64,000 nt of DNA from Akkermansiaceae bacterium UBA2381. Its GTDB lineage: Bacteria > Verrucomicrobiota > Verrucomicrobiia > Verrucomicrobiales > DEV007. Position numbers and translations under genes: made by a program. The notes below the pieces were generated by a model. That model was not told the DNA's origin. It saw only the letters and a program-made list of their open reading frames with translations, and did not search any database. Shown piece by piece: positions 1 to 8,341 of this stretch; the stretch's first letter is position 1; each line of letters begins with the position of its first letter. The stretch spans positions 28,732 to 92,731 of the forward strand of contig DDSV01000034.1 in NCBI GenBank assembly GCA_002344215.1. The letters are read 5' to 3'.

Positions 1-1
1 A

Positions 2-1168
2 TCAGTAAAGCGGAACGGTGGGATCGATCTCCTGTGACCAGGCGTTGATGCCGCCCTGAACGTGGCGGGCGTCCTTGAAGCCCGCATCGAGAAGGAGGCG
101 CAGTGCTTTGGCGCTGCGTCCGCCCGCCTTGCAGTGAATGATGGTTTCCGCCCCGGGATCAAGTTCGCCGAGCCGGTCCGGCAGTTCGCCGAGAGGAATC
201 ACGGTAGACCCGGGAAGACGGGCGATCTCGATCTCGAAGGGCTCGCGAACATCGAGGAGAACGAAGGGCTTGCCTTGCTCCATTCTGGCCTTGAGTTGAT
301 GCACATCGATCTCGGGCAGGGCGGGGGACGGGTTCATTTCGCAGGCAAACGTGATCTCGTGGAGGGCGGTGATGGTGGGCGATTCGCCGCAGACGGCGCA
401 TTGGGGATCGCGACGCAGTTTGATCTCGCGAAAGCGAAAAGCAAGGGCGTCGAAGTGGACGAGACGACCGATCAGTGGCTCACCGATGCCGAGGATGAGT
501 TTGATGGCCTCATTTGCCTGAAGTGCCCCGATGATCCCGGGGAGCACGCCGAGGACTCCACCCTCGGCACAACTCGGAACCTGTCCGGGTTCGGGAGGGG
601 TGGGAAAGAGGCAGCGATAACAGGGGCCACCGAGGTGGGGGGCAAACACCGAGACCTGGCCTTCGAAGCGGAAGATCGACCCGTAGACATTGGGTTTCCG
701 GGTGAGCACGGCAAGATCGTTCGAGAGGTAGCGTGTTTGAAAATTGTCGGTTCCGTCGATGATCACATCATAAGGAGCGGCAATTTCCTCCGCATTTTCG
801 GCGGAAAGGCGGGTTTCAAAGCGGTTGAGCTTTACTTCGGGATTGATTGCGGTGAGCCGTTCGATCGCGGAGTCGACCTTGAGTTTTCCCACGTCGGCCG
901 TGTCATGGAGGAGTTGGCGCTGGAGGTTCGAATAATCGACCCGGTCAAAATCAACGATGCCGATTTCACCGATCCCGGCGGCGGCGAGATACATGGTCAC
1001 GGGTGATCCGAGGCCCCCGGCCCCGATACAGAGGACCCGGGACGCTTTCAAACGGCGCTGGCCCCCGACCCCGACATCGGGAATTGAGAGGTGCCGGGCG
1101 TAGCGCTGCCGCTCGAGGGCGGAGAGTTCCATCCCGTCATAACGCAGGCCTGAGATCAGTGAATCCAT
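2..1168 (-). CDS. MoeB/ThiF-type adenylyltransferase fused to a rhodanese domain
   Basis: A 388-residue cytosolic protein with the MoeZ/MOCS3-like layout. The N-terminal E1-like domain (about 15-260) has the nucleotide-binding glycine motif GAGGLGSP at 49-56 and two CxxC pairs (CYRC, CAVC) that would bind the structural zinc. The C-terminal rhodanese domain (about 285-388) ends in an active-site loop with Cys346 (CKAGGRSA). In this family the E1 domain adenylates the C-terminal glycine of a ThiS/MoaD-like carrier and the rhodanese passes sulfur to it, for molybdopterin, thiamine or thiolated tRNA. No carrier or other cofactor gene is visible nearby, so the pathway cannot be fixed. The stop codon lies at the very edge of the window and the gene is complete. 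Confidence 0.93.
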   Translation of the reverse strand: MDSLISGLRYDGMELSALERQRYARHLSIPDVGVGGQRRLKASRVLCIGAGGLGSPVTMYLAAAGIGEIGIVDFDRVDYSNLQRQLLHDTADVGKLKVDSAIERLTAINPEVKLNRFETRLSAENAEEIAAPYDVIIDGTDNFQTRYLSNDLAVLTRKPNVYGSIFRFEGQVSVFAPHLGGPCYRCLFPTPPEPGQVPSCAEGGVLGVLPGIIGALQANEAIKLILGIGEPLIGRLVHFDALAFRFREIKLRRDPQCAVCGESPTITALHEITFACEMNPSPALPEIDVHQLKARMEQGKPFVLLDVREPFEIEIARLPGSTVIPLGELPDRLGELDPGAETIIHCKAGGRSAKALRLLLDAGFKDARHVQGGINAWSQEIDPTVPLY

Positions 1169-1300
1169 TCTGAAGAGGAGGAGGATGAGAAATTTAGACA
1201 GACAAATACGGATGCATCGCTCTACTTAGCAAATGACAAACCGACAAATGCTTCTTGTGGAGCGTAACTCTGTTGGTCTACAACAACCTGATACCTGCAA

Positions 1301-2806
1301 ATGAAACAACCCTCCTTTTCCCTTTTTCCTACCCTGGCGCTCTCCGGGCTCCTCGTCATGGGGCTCAACTCCGTCCGCGCGGACGAGATGAAATTCGCCG
1401 ACCTGCAAAAGAAGCTCATGGTCGACAAGACGCCCGTCACCCCTGAGGGCGGCGTGGTCACGAGTTATGCCCCCGCCCTCAAAAAGGCGATGCCGGCGAT
1501 CGTGACTATCTTCGCGTCGAAAAAAATCACCCAGACCCGCAACACCCAGCAGGAGGAACTTTTCCGCCGGATGTTCCCCGATGTTCCCGAGAACTTTTTT
1601 GAAGAGCAGGGCAGAGGAGCTGAGCGGAAAGAGGAAGGCCTCGGCTCGGGCACGATCATTTCTCCGGACGGTTACATCCTGACCAACAACCACGTGGTCG
1701 GGGACGCCGACGAGATCAAGGTCTCACTTAATTCCGATAGAAAGGAATACAAGGCCGAGTTGATCGGGGCTGACCCGCAGACGGATGTGGCCCTGATTAA
1801 GATCGATGCCAAGGATCTCCCTTCCATCACGATCGGGGACAGCTCGACTCTCCAGGTCGGTGACATCGCCATGGCGGTGGGAAATCCGCTGGGTCTCAAG
1901 CAGACCGCGACCCTGGGAATTATCAGCGCGGTGGGACGGAGCGACCTGAACATCGTAGAGAACGGCTACGAGAATTTCATCCAGACCGACGCGGCCATCA
2001 ACCGGGGTAATTCCGGCGGAGCCCTCGTCGATGCAAATGGACGCCTCATCGGCATTCCCACGGCGATTCAGTCGGGCCTTTCCGGCGGAAACATCGGGAT
2101 CGGATTCGCGATTCCCTCGAACATGGCGCTGAACATTGTGGAGCGTCTCCTTGATGGCGGCGGTGTCGTCAAACGCGGTTTCCTCGGAGTCTTTCTCCGC
2201 GAAATCGATCCCAACATGGCAAAAGCCCTTGGACGTGAGGACAGCAACGGCGTTCTCGTCGCCGAGGTGGGTGACAAAACCCCGGCGGAAGCGGCCGGCA
2301 TGAAACCCGGTGACCTCATCATCGGCTACAACGGCAAGCCGGTTGAGAGCATGCAGCAACTGCGCCTCGACATCAGCAACACCGCACCGGGAACGGATGC
2401 CGAATTCCAGGTGGTCCGCCGCGGCGAGGAAACCAAGCTCAAAGTGAAGCTGGGCGACCTCGACGACAATGAACTGGCCGCCACCTCGACTTCGAAGAGC
2501 CCCGGAGTGGCCAAGGAGGAAGATCTGATCGAGGGCGTTATCGTCGCCGATCTCGATGAGGAAACCCGCACCAGCCTCCAGCTCGATGAAACCGTGCAGG
2601 GCATCGTCGTGAAGAGTGTCAAAGACAACGTGCCTGCCGCCGAGGCGGGGCTTCGTCCCGGAATGGTAATCACCCAGGTCGACCAGACCGACGTGAATAC
2701 TGCGGCGGAAGCTCACGCCATCGTCGAGAAGTTTGAGGCGGATGTTCTCCTGCTTCAAGTCTATGCGGCCGGTCGCCGGGACATCCTCGCGGTGCCTTTG
2801 AAATAA
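1301..2806 (+). CDS. Do/HtrA-family periplasmic serine protease with two PDZ domains
   Basis: A 501-residue protein starting with a signal peptide (to about residue 27, ending SVRA). The trypsin-like domain has the full triad: His131 (TNNHVV), Asp162 (TDVALIK) and Ser238 (GNSGGAL). Two PDZ domains follow, at about 285-380 and 405-500. This is the DegP/DegQ layout of a periplasmic protease-chaperone that handles misfolded envelope proteins. The ATG at 1301 is chosen because the signal peptide starts there. It is divergent from the MoeB-like gene and followed closely by the AP2-like gene. DegP and DegQ cannot be separated from sequence alone, so no symbol is given. Confidence 0.95.
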   Translation: MKQPSFSLFPTLALSGLLVMGLNSVRADEMKFADLQKKLMVDKTPVTPEGGVVTSYAPALKKAMPAIVTIFASKKITQTRNTQQEELFRRMFPDVPENFFEEQGRGAERKEEGLGSGTIISPDGYILTNNHVVGDADEIKVSLNSDRKEYKAELIGADPQTDVALIKIDAKDLPSITIGDSSTLQVGDIAMAVGNPLGLKQTATLGIISAVGRSDLNIVENGYENFIQTDAAINRGNSGGALVDANGRLIGIPTAIQSGLSGGNIGIGFAIPSNMALNIVERLLDGGGVVKRGFLGVFLREIDPNMAKALGREDSNGVLVAEVGDKTPAEAAGMKPGDLIIGYNGKPVESMQQLRLDISNTAPGTDAEFQVVRRGEETKLKVKLGDLDDNELAATSTSKSPGVAKEEDLIEGVIVADLDEETRTSLQLDETVQGIVVKSVKDNVPAAEAGLRPGMVITQVDQTDVNTAAEAHAIVEKFEADVLLLQVYAAGRRDILAVPLK

Positions 2807-2818
2807 TCACAGCAACCG

Positions 2819-2894
2819 GATCGAGCCGTGAGTGGTGAGGGTAACCTTCCTGGAATCACCCGGCTCGATCAGCCGGAGGTCAGCACTCACGGCT
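2819..2894. repeat. Two overlapping, mutually exclusive inverted repeats at the start of the AP2-like gene
   Basis: GATCGAGCCG at 2819-2828 pairs perfectly with CGGCTCGATC at 2861-2870. AGCCGTGAGTG at 2825-2835 pairs perfectly with CACTCACGGCT at 2884-2894. The left arms share AGCCG, so only one stem can form at a time in RNA. The GTG start codon at 2828 lies inside both left arms. Confidence 0.6.
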
Positions 2895-3271
2895 GGCAGG
2901 TCAGACTGCAGCGAAAAGGCGTCCGTTTCGGGCGCTTTTTTTCGGACTCGGCCTGGGGTGGCCGGGAGGCGGCGTTGGAACGGGCGATTCAGTTCCGCGA
3001 CAAGCTCATTGCCCGTCTCGAGCGTCAGGGAGCTGACCAGCTGGCCTCTCCGGGCTCCCACAAGCTGCCCGCCTCAAGGAACCAGTCCGGAGCCGTCGGT
3101 GTGGCCCGGATCGTCCAGAGGAGCGCCAAGGGCGTTGAGTATCTTTTCTGGCAGGCCAGCTGGACGACACCGGAGGGTAAGCGGGTCACCGTCCGTTATT
3201 CGGTGCTTCGTTATGGGGAGCAAGAGGCGCTCTTTCTCGCGTGCGAAGCGCGGCGCAACGCGACCAGTTGA
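2828..3271 (+). CDS. AP2/ERF-like DNA-binding protein
   Basis: A 147-residue basic protein with two AP2-like halves. The first (about 20-62) has HGWQVRL, the RFGRFFSDSAWGG stretch and a helix ending AIQFRDKL. The second (about 82-143) has SGAVGVARI, FWQASWTTPEGKR and the RYSVLRYGEQEALFLACEAR helix. Bacterial members of this AP2-like family share the phrases 'PGI.R.D.P....HGW' and 'SG..GV.R', both present, which supports the GTG start at 2828 although no clear ribosome site precedes it. The family is thought to bind DNA and is sometimes carried by mobile elements. No target can be named. The start overlaps two competing hairpins, which suggests translational control. Confidence 0.8.
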   Translation: MSGEGNLPGITRLDQPEVSTHGWQVRLQRKGVRFGRFFSDSAWGGREAALERAIQFRDKLIARLERQGADQLASPGSHKLPASRNQSGAVGVARIVQRSAKGVEYLFWQASWTTPEGKRVTVRYSVLRYGEQEALFLACEARRNATS

Positions 3272-3364
3272 CGCTCCGACCAATCTTTTGTTCCTCCGCA
3301 CGGAGAGGCCTCCACGCTCAAAGCGGGGAGGTCGCAGCAGCTGGCGGGTATTGGTTAAGATCCC

Positions 3365-4135
3365 TCACCGATTTTCCACGACGATTTCAATCCGGTCGAG
3401 AGGAACGGAGGATTCGACTTCACCGACGATGCGGGAGGGGGCGGAGTCGGAGACCTGCTCCGGATCCATCACTGTGAAAGCCGTCTGCGGCAGCCCGCCA
3501 AAAGTTTTCATCCACTCAACGAGACTGACTGAGCGCTGCCAGGCGAGTTTCTCGATCTGAAGGTCGGGCGTAAAATGGTAAGTGACGGCAATGCCCTTGC
3601 GGTCAGAAAGGCGGATGAATTCGGCGAGGAGTTGGAGTTGCCGCGTCGCCACGGTTGTGATTAATGCTGAGTCCTTTTCGTAGAGATTCTGGGTGGAGAA
3701 TGCAATTTTTGCACCCGTACTCGATTCGGCGATGCCCAGCTCCCGAACCAACTCTGCCTTACGCTTTGCAGTGGCGACATCCATTGCAGGAACGGCCGAA
3801 GTGACGGCGCCTGCTTCGGCGGAAACTGATGCATCCGGTGATTTGACGGGGACAAGCACGGTAGCGCGAGACTTAGCGTCAGGTTGAATCACCGCGGTCT
3901 CCGGGGTTTCGGGTTCGACGGGAATCTGCGCCTCCTTGCTGAAGGGTATGGGCACTCCTCCGGGCACCACAGGTTCAGGCCTGCCATCCTGATCGGACCT
4001 CTGGATCGGGCCGGGACCGCCCTCAATGACCACTTGAGCATACACCCCGGGGAGACTGATGATCAGTCCCGCGGCAGCAAGCATAGCGAGTTGGAATGGG
4101 GCGCAGATCGAGGTAGTGAGAGTTCGTGTCTTCAT
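3365..4135 (-). CDS. Exported protein with a C-terminal OmpA-like region
   Basis: A 256-residue protein with a hydrophobic signal segment (about 12-33, ending GVYA), then a proline-rich low-complexity stretch to about residue 110. The C-terminal part (about 145-256) resembles a degenerate OmpA-like peptidoglycan-binding fold: a helix-strand pattern with 'QLQLLAEFIRL', 'QRSVSLVEWMKTFGGL' and a final 'LDRIEIVVEN'. It lies 39 bp downstream of the OmpA-family gene on the same strand, so the two probably form an operon and act together at the cell wall or outer membrane. The exact function is unknown. Confidence 0.75.
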   Translation of the reverse strand: MKTRTLTTSICAPFQLAMLAAAGLIISLPGVYAQVVIEGGPGPIQRSDQDGRPEPVVPGGVPIPFSKEAQIPVEPETPETAVIQPDAKSRATVLVPVKSPDASVSAEAGAVTSAVPAMDVATAKRKAELVRELGIAESSTGAKIAFSTQNLYEKDSALITTVATRQLQLLAEFIRLSDRKGIAVTYHFTPDLQIEKLAWQRSVSLVEWMKTFGGLPQTAFTVMDPEQVSDSAPSRIVGEVESSVPLDRIEIVVENR

Positions 4136-4174
4136 AGGTTGGTTAGTGGGTTGATAGCGTTCTTCGGGGGTGGT

Positions 4175-5755
4175 TCATTCGGTGAGGCGGAAGACCATGA
4201 CGCGGCGGTCGAGGCCGCGTTGATCTTCGGGTGAATTTTCTGCGTAACGCGCTTCGGTTTCGCCATATCCGACAGGGACGAGGCGTTCGGGAGCCACTCC
4301 CATCGAAACGAGGTCACGGGCGATGCGTTCGGCCCGACTCTGGGAGAGGGCGAGGTTGGCGTTGTAGTTCCCCTCAGCCGATGCGTGGCCTTCCACAACG
4401 AATCGTTCGACCGCAACGTCAGAGGCGTTCATCGCCTCGGCAAGGTCGACCACCAGGTCGTAGGAATAAGCATCAGCGAAATTGGTGGAACCCTGGGCGA
4501 AGAGGATGTCGTCAAGGACCACGGCGGAGTCCGGGTCAACGGCGTAGGAGACAGCGTAGGCACCCTCCTGTCGGTAGGCCTCAGGAAGATTCCGGTCATA
4601 GTCGGGCGCGGCCGGGGTTACGCGGTAGGGGCTCTCCGATACTGTCGTTACCTGCAGAGAATGGAGGTGATGTGAAGCGAGAAGAACGGGCGGGATACTC
4701 TGGTAGGAGTGGTAATAAACGACGCGGCGATTCCCCCCGAAATAATAGGGATCCCGATGGGTTTGGCGATGTTCGTGGCGCCACGAGGGGGGAGCTTCGT
4801 TCCATTCCGCGCGACCGCGAAAGCGACGGGAAAGAAAGTCGACGGAGAGTTTTCGGTCGCGGGGATCTCGTCCGACCTGTTCAGGAGAGAGGCGAGGGTA
4901 GGGCCCGGCTCCATCCCGGCGTTCGCGTGGCTCCAGGCCACCGCCGATGGTTCCTCCAAGGACGGAGAGGATCACGTCCCGTGCATCGTTTTCGTTCTCG
5001 ATTTTACGGGGCCGGGCGTCCCCGCGGTCAGATTCACGGCGACCGCGGTCTTGAAGGAGACGAGTGGTTTCCGGATTGGCGCGCGTGCTCGCTTCAATTC
5101 GGGCGCGATTGACACGCTCGGATTCCGCAAGTTCCTTCTTCATGTCCTCGGGCAGGACTTCGGCGGCCCGGGGGACGGTGGGAATCTGTTCAGTCATTTC
5201 CGGTTTACCGGGCGAAGTGATACCGGGGGTCGACGGAACCGGGATGACCGGCGCTATCTTCTCTTTCGTTGGGATTCGGGTCTCCGGCGTAATGTTGGGG
5301 GTCGGTCGGGGGCGCTTTACTTCAAGAGGCAGAACTGATAAAGGACGGTCCAATTTGGGCCGCGGGGCGGCGGGAACCTCCGGGCGTCTCGATGGCTCGG
5401 GCGACTTAAGAACAGGTCTGGTCACTTCCGGGATGCCAGGAAGTGGTGGTCCGGGACGCATCTCAGGTTTTACTGGCAAAGGCGGTGTCACGGGTATCGG
5501 ATTGGCCGGGACGGGAGGCTGAACTTCGCGAGGCATGACTGCTTGCGGGGCAGGTACTTCGACGGGTACCTCGGGGCGCTTCGCGGTAGGGTCGCCTACA
5601 GGCAAAGGGGGGAGCGGTTTTATCCGGGGAACACCATCTTCCAATAACGGTGGGAGGAGTTTTCTTCCGCGGTTTTCGCCCTCCTGCGCGGATGAGGGAC
5701 TGAGGGAGAGGACGATAGCAAGTGCGACTAGGGGGATTCCGGGGATTCCTTTCAT
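4175..5755 (-). CDS. OmpA-family protein with a long proline-rich N-terminal region
   Basis: Starting at the ATG at 5755 gives a 526-residue protein with a clear signal peptide (MKGIPGIPLVALAIVLSL, cleaved near SSAQ). The longer reading frame to 5809 adds an unrelated N-terminus and is rejected. Residues about 30-200 are rich in Pro, Val and Lys/Arg, as expected for a periplasmic spacer. The C-terminal 110 residues are an OmpA_C domain with VVEGHASAEGNYNANLALSQSRAERI and a final RRVMVF, which binds peptidoglycan. A tail tethered to the wall with an extended spacer is likely. A putative promoter lies at 5825-5854. Confidence 0.9.
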   Translation of the reverse strand: MKGIPGIPLVALAIVLSLSPSSAQEGENRGRKLLPPLLEDGVPRIKPLPPLPVGDPTAKRPEVPVEVPAPQAVMPREVQPPVPANPIPVTPPLPVKPEMRPGPPLPGIPEVTRPVLKSPEPSRRPEVPAAPRPKLDRPLSVLPLEVKRPRPTPNITPETRIPTKEKIAPVIPVPSTPGITSPGKPEMTEQIPTVPRAAEVLPEDMKKELAESERVNRARIEASTRANPETTRLLQDRGRRESDRGDARPRKIENENDARDVILSVLGGTIGGGLEPRERRDGAGPYPRLSPEQVGRDPRDRKLSVDFLSRRFRGRAEWNEAPPSWRHEHRQTHRDPYYFGGNRRVVYYHSYQSIPPVLLASHHLHSLQVTTVSESPYRVTPAAPDYDRNLPEAYRQEGAYAVSYAVDPDSAVVLDDILFAQGSTNFADAYSYDLVVDLAEAMNASDVAVERFVVEGHASAEGNYNANLALSQSRAERIARDLVSMGVAPERLVPVGYGETEARYAENSPEDQRGLDRRVMVFRLTE

Positions 5756-5824
5756 GGTGTTGGCAGAGGCTGATGGTTCAACTCCGAGAGAGTGCAATTT
5801 CCCCGCCAATCGGGATGGAGAATT

Positions 5825-5854
5825 TTATAACCTATTGAAGGTGAGTGTGTTAAA
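5825..5854 (-). promoter_or_regulatory. Putative sigma-70 promoter of the OmpA-family gene
   Basis: On the minus strand TTAACA (5849-5854) and TATAAA (5825-5830) are 18 bp apart, about 70 bp before the start codon at 5755. Motif match only. Confidence 0.4.
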
Positions 5855-5985
5855 AGATATTTTTTGTTGGCTACGGCATTCTGAGAAGGCGAGTTTCCTT
5901 GCAGGTTGCATCTACCTGCCTCGACTATCTCGTGCAGAGTGCACAGGCTGACCCTGCAGTTTTCCAGTCGGCGTTCCGTGAAATG

Positions 5986-6011
5986 CGAAACCCCGCCGAA
6001 GCGGGGTTTCG
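5986..6011 (-). terminator. Strong hairpin after the DUF883-like gene
   Basis: A perfect 11-bp stem (CGAAACCCCGC with GCGGGGTTTCG) and a four-base loop lies 42 bp after the stop codon of the DUF883-like gene. No long U-run follows, but the stem is strong and placed correctly for a terminator. The interval 5756-6052 otherwise holds only the putative OmpA-gene promoter. Confidence 0.6.
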
Positions 6012-6052
6012 AGTCGGGCAGCAGCCCGGATCGGAGGTTGAGGTCTAGCGCC

Positions 6053-6361
6053 CTAATTCCCGCGTCCACGAAGGATTGTGCCGAGCGCAAAACCGACAAC
6101 TAGACCAAAGGAGACAGACGCAAGGGGATTCTGGCGGGCGAAATCGAGAGCGCGATCATACTCATTTCCGACCACACTGCGGCTGCGCTCTATGGCTTCG
6201 GTCGCGGTTTCTCTCATGGTATCGGTGAGACCGTTAACTCTCTGCCGGGCGTATCTGCGGGCGTCTTCGGCAAGTTCGGCGACATCGTCTTTGAGGGTCT
6301 CGACATCGTGTCGGAGGGTATCGCCGGTGACTCCGTTGTTTTTGGATTTGGTTCGGTTCAT
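6053..6361 (-). CDS. DUF883 (ElaB/YqjD)-family membrane-anchored protein
   Basis: A 102-residue protein. Residues 15-75 form a charged amphipathic helix typical of DUF883. The C-terminus has 'RQNPLASVSFGLVVGFALGTILRGRG', the family's conserved 'NP' followed by one membrane helix with glycines and a positive end. E. coli relatives (ElaB, YqjD) are inner-membrane proteins of stationary phase that associate with ribosomes. The gene lies among other small stress-type genes. A second, shorter DUF883-like gene occurs at 14277-14513. Confidence 0.85.
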   Translation of the reverse strand: MNRTKSKNNGVTGDTLRHDVETLKDDVAELAEDARRYARQRVNGLTDTMRETATEAIERSRSVVGNEYDRALDFARQNPLASVSFGLVVGFALGTILRGRGN

Positions 6362-6431
6362 ATTAGGTGGGTGTTGGTGTTTGGGTGATTTGTCGTTTAG
6401 ACGGTTTAGACAACAGGGAATGGTAAATTGT

Positions 6432-6983
6432 TCAAGCGACGCTTCGTGAATGGCGTCGTCCGAGTTCAGCCAGTTCGACCGTGATAAATTCGAGAGAAGC
6501 CCGGATCCGGTCGTTGAAAGCTCGCAGTTCGAACCCTTCGAATTCTCCTGAAGCGGATTCCGTGTTCATCAGATTGATGAGGACGCAGCTTTGCATGTAG
6601 ACGGAGAGGAGGAAGTGGAAGTCCCGGTCTTTCTGAAGCAGGTCGAGGCCGTCGGAAATCATTGAGAGAAGTAAGGCCCGGCTGACGAGGCGTTTTCCCG
6701 CCGGAACCGGGTTCTGAAGATCGGCAAGGGCTTCAAAAAGAACCCGGCCAATCCGGTCCCACGGCCACCAGTCAGGCGTTCCGGGGATGGTGCGGGCGCA
6801 CTGAATGCCGACATACAGCGAAAGGCAGGTGTTGGCAGAGATCAAGGTCTCACGGAGATCCTCGGCCGCGCTGGCCTCAGCGGAAGAATAGGTGCCGGAA
6901 TCCCTGCCAGAGGGAGTGACGGCGTCGCGATTGGCAATTGATTCGCTCAAATCCGGAGAGGAATACGGAGGTGTCGTGCTCAT
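6432..6983 (-). CDS. Uncharacterised alpha-helical protein
   Basis: A 183-residue protein not recognised. The first 40 residues are polar and probably disordered. The rest appears helical, with no signal peptide or membrane segment. Notable features are 'GTPDWWPWDRIGRVLFEAL' near the middle and a C-terminal basic end. It sits 70 bp upstream of the DUF883-like gene on the same strand and may be co-transcribed. Codon use and length suggest a real gene, but function is unknown. Confidence 0.65.
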   Translation of the reverse strand: MSTTPPYSSPDLSESIANRDAVTPSGRDSGTYSSAEASAAEDLRETLISANTCLSLYVGIQCARTIPGTPDWWPWDRIGRVLFEALADLQNPVPAGKRLVSRALLLSMISDGLDLLQKDRDFHFLLSVYMQSCVLINLMNTESASGEFEGFELRAFNDRIRASLEFITVELAELGRRHSRSVA

Positions 6984-7257
6984 GCATTGAGATGGTTGAA
7001 CTTGGATTCATCGGGAAGGAGATAGAGGCAGGAGTCCGGGGCGCTGAATTGACCGGAGCTACGAAGAGAGATCATGGACTCTCCGGGGCCGGTCTAATCT
7101 CAGGTGCCCCATATCAACCGTGAAAAGAGTTCCCTCCCGGAGTAACCACAGTTGGTTTGTTCGCTTTCACCGCAGGTCCGCGCGATGAGGATAAGGTTCA
7201 GAAAGCCAACTGCGGTCATATCTCCGGGAGGGACGGAATTCCAGGATGAAACGCGAA

Positions 7258-7458
7258 TCAGTTCACCGCGTCTTTCACGGTGTCAGTTGCGTCCTCGACT
7301 GCGTCCTTTACTCCTTCTGCGGGGCGGCTGTCGGTGGCATCGTCTATCGCCTCACCGATCTCTTCAGCGGGCCCCTGGCGTTTCTCACAGGAAGGAAGGG
7401 TGCACACGAGGAAGGCGGCGAAGGGAAGGGCGAGCAGGGTAAGGATGTGTTTTTTCAT
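7258..7458 (-). CDS. Small predicted lipoprotein
   Basis: A 66-residue protein with a lipoprotein signal (MKKHILTLLALPFAAFLVCT, lipobox LPSC with Cys24). The mature part is short, acidic and repetitive (two ATD segments, 'VKDAV' twice), likely an amphipathic helix. It resembles entericidin-like or stress-linked small lipoproteins in general form only. The neighbouring interval 6984-7257 shows nothing that can be supported. Confidence 0.7.
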   Translation of the reverse strand: MKKHILTLLALPFAAFLVCTLPSCEKRQGPAEEIGEAIDDATDSRPAEGVKDAVEDATDTVKDAVN

Positions 7459-7642
7459 AGATCTGTGTAGTGGTTACTTGACCGAACCCTCTCTTGCAGA
7501 TCCTGGGCCAACATCATAACTCGTTCAAAATGAACGAAACCAACCAATCTTGGGGACTCGGGAAGATTGAATTGCGTGCAAAACGCAAGGCCGTTCGTGC
7601 AGATAGCCAGTCACCGGAGACCGCCTCTTCCGCGCAGGTGAA

Positions 7643-8176
7643 TCAACTCGCGGCTTCGTCGTTGATGCCGGGGCTGAACCAACTGCCGATCGCAAGCCTG
7701 GTCAGGCGGGAGTCAGTCGCAATGGACGTTTGGAGAAGTCCCCTTAGAAGGCTATCCACCTCTCCGAGCTTGAGGCAGCGCGCGAAAGCGGCAGCCGTCC
7801 CATAACCTGCGATCTCGTAGTGGATGACACGCTGCGAATTCGCGATAATGGCAGCGTCACGGGTGGCGGATTCATCCCACTCATACGCGCTTCCCTTGCA
7901 TTCGCGCACCAGTCCCTTCATCGCTTCGCAAACAACACCCTCGGGAGGAATTCCAAGAAGGGTGCAGACCTGTTCGAGGGTGGAGACACTTTCGGAGAAT
8001 TGCAGATGCATTTCTTCGACGAGTCGGACGAGATCCGGCGAAACCGCGGCAAGACGCAGTTCCTCCAATTCGATTCGGAATCGCAGGGCCGCATCGTGGA
8101 GATCGCGCACTTGTTCACTGAGGAGGTCGCGCAGACCGAAACTCTTCGCTGCCTCCGGCAAATCGTTCGACATCAT
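7643..8176 (-). CDS. Ferritin-like DUF892 (YciE/YciF) family protein
   Basis: A 177-residue helical protein. Family features are 'LLSEQVRDLHDAALRFRIELEEL' at the start, 'HLQFSESVSTLEQVCTLLG' in helix 2, and 'SQRVIHYEIAGYGTAAAFARCLK', the conserved HYEIAGYG core, in helix 3. DUF892 proteins have a ferritin-like four-helix fold that can hold a di-iron site and are usually induced by stress. Several usual Glu ligands appear shifted or replaced (for example EELRLAAV rather than an EE/H pair), so metal binding is uncertain. It is followed on the same strand by the small lipoprotein gene. Confidence 0.8.
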   Translation of the reverse strand: MMSNDLPEAAKSFGLRDLLSEQVRDLHDAALRFRIELEELRLAAVSPDLVRLVEEMHLQFSESVSTLEQVCTLLGIPPEGVVCEAMKGLVRECKGSAYEWDESATRDAAIIANSQRVIHYEIAGYGTAAAFARCLKLGEVDSLLRGLLQTSIATDSRLTRLAIGSWFSPGINDEAAS

Positions 8177-8341
8177 CGATGGAAAAAACGGGTTCTAAAC
8201 GAAGCTAGGCGGGCGATCAGTCGACTCGCAAGCTTTTTTGCAGGGGGCTGATCGCAAAAAGGCAGTCACATCCTGCCGCTTCGGGGAAATAAGAAGTGTG
8301 CCGGCGTCGGGTTTTTCGATAGGCTGTCGGAAGCGGATCCT

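Noticed and set aside
62..1006. 314-residue open frame on the plus strand opposite the MoeB-like gene
   Set aside because: Shadow of a GC-rich gene; no domain or start signal.
1724..2758. 344-residue open frame opposite the Do-family protease
   Set aside because: Antisense shadow; the protease triad is intact on the plus strand.
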